Assembly: GCA_016874055.1 (NCBI GenBank)
Contig: VGVG01000005.1
Coordinates: forward strand, 1 to 64,000
From: Gammaproteobacteria bacterium
Lineage (GTDB): Bacteria; Pseudomonadota; Gammaproteobacteria; Steroidobacterales; Steroidobacteraceae
Length of the DNA: 64,000 nt
Direction of reading: 5' to 3'
The position numbers were made by a program, and so were the translations under genes. Shown piece after piece: positions 63,860 to 64,000 of this stretch; positions within the stretch are counted from its first letter, which is position 1, and each line of letters starts with the position of its first letter. The notes beneath the pieces are model-generated. The model ran no database searches, was not told where the DNA came from, and worked only from the letters and a program-made list of their open reading frames with translations.

Positions 63860-64000
63860 ATGGACGATCCCATCCTAAATCACCACGATCCTTCCCCTTT
63901 TGGCGAGAAAATCCGCCTTGCGCTCGGCCTTAAAGACCTGGCGTGGCGGTCGGTTCAGGTGTCGATGGTGATGCCTCGACCCGAACTCTGTGTGCTGACC
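63860..64000 (+). CDS. glutathione S-transferase family protein, N-terminal part
   Basis: The reading frame from ATG 63860 is open to the last base of the window (47 codons) and is cut by the edge. It reads HHDPSPFGEKIRLALGLKDL with SPFGEK at the glutathione-binding helix, then MPRPEL, typical of a GST thioredoxin-fold domain. It starts divergently from the second Rieske oxygenase. GSTs are common helpers in aromatic degradation. Confidence 0.75.
   Translation, partial: MDDPILNHHDPSPFGEKIRLALGLKDLAWRSVQVSMVMPRPELCVLT

Noticed and set aside
1-64000. Defence system, prophage or integron
   Set aside because: No integrase, restriction, toxin-antitoxin, phage structural or attC-like sequence was found; the only mobile DNA is the IS remnant at the left edge.

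Overview
This window reads as a chromosomal segment of a moderately GC-rich gammaproteobacterium, probably from the Xanthomonadales / Nevskiales / Steroidobacterales side of the class. The evidence is gene order. The run rpfE-like–recJ–prfB–lysS matches a stretch of the Xanthomonas rpf locus. The run rpoE–rseA–rseB–lepA–lepB–rnc–era–recO–pdxJ, the lol–msbA–lpxK–kdsB block, rne | rluC, and yceD–rpmF–plsX–fabH are all classic gammaproteobacterial arrangements. No rRNA, tRNA or CRISPR array was seen.

Layout. 1–1204: a decayed IS3-family (IS2-like) element ending 22 bp before an enoyl-CoA hydratase/isomerase gene. 1.2–10.9 kb: Smr, surE, pcm, an Mth938-domain protein, rpfE-like, recJ, prfB with its programmed frameshift, lysS and ygfZ. 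11.0–14.9 kb: a complete succinate dehydrogenase operon (sdhCDAB) flanked by two assembly factors, SDHAF4-like and SdhE. 14.95–17.7 kb: the envelope-stress operon rpoE-rseA-rseB behind a near-perfect sigma-E promoter. 17.7–26.9 kb: lepA through nagZ, with many 1–4 bp stop/start overlaps. 26.9–30.9 kb: csiV and mfd on the minus strand. 31–38.5 kb: lipoprotein export (lolC, lolE, lolD) and lipid A/Kdo supply (msbA, lpxK, kdsB), interrupted by a 520 bp gap carrying perfect palindromes. 38.5–46.2 kb: rne, rluC, maf, yceD, rpmF, plsX, fabH, closed by a bidirectional terminator. 46.2–51.1 kb: an Lpp/OprI-like lipoprotein, a methyltransferase, two glycosyltransferases and a PYROXD2-like oxidoreductase. 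51.1–54 kb: a LexA box and the SOS mutagenesis operon lexA-imuA-imuB.

The last 10 kb (54–64 kb) is the accessory part. It holds a Rieske oxygenase divergent from a TonB-dependent receptor. A tight minus-strand operon follows (second Rieske oxygenase, HMG-CoA-synthase-like/OB-fold fusion, SCP2-type thiolase, PECR-like SDR, carboxymuconolactone-decarboxylase-fold protein). A glutathione S-transferase gene begins at the right edge, divergent from that operon. Together these suggest uptake, oxygenation and CoA-dependent breakdown of a hydrophobic or aromatic/alicyclic compound; the substrate cannot be read from the sequence. This is the best candidate for an undescribed system here, because two of its CoA enzymes lack the usual catalytic residues (Gln for Cys, TxxxR for YxxxK) and its divergent promoter carries two inverted repeats of identical geometry.

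A second cross-cutting signal is three perfect two-copy tandem duplications (16, 18 and 28 bp), each in the leader of an envelope gene (lolC, the lipoprotein, the TonB receptor). One of them duplicates a ribosome-binding site together with its start codon.
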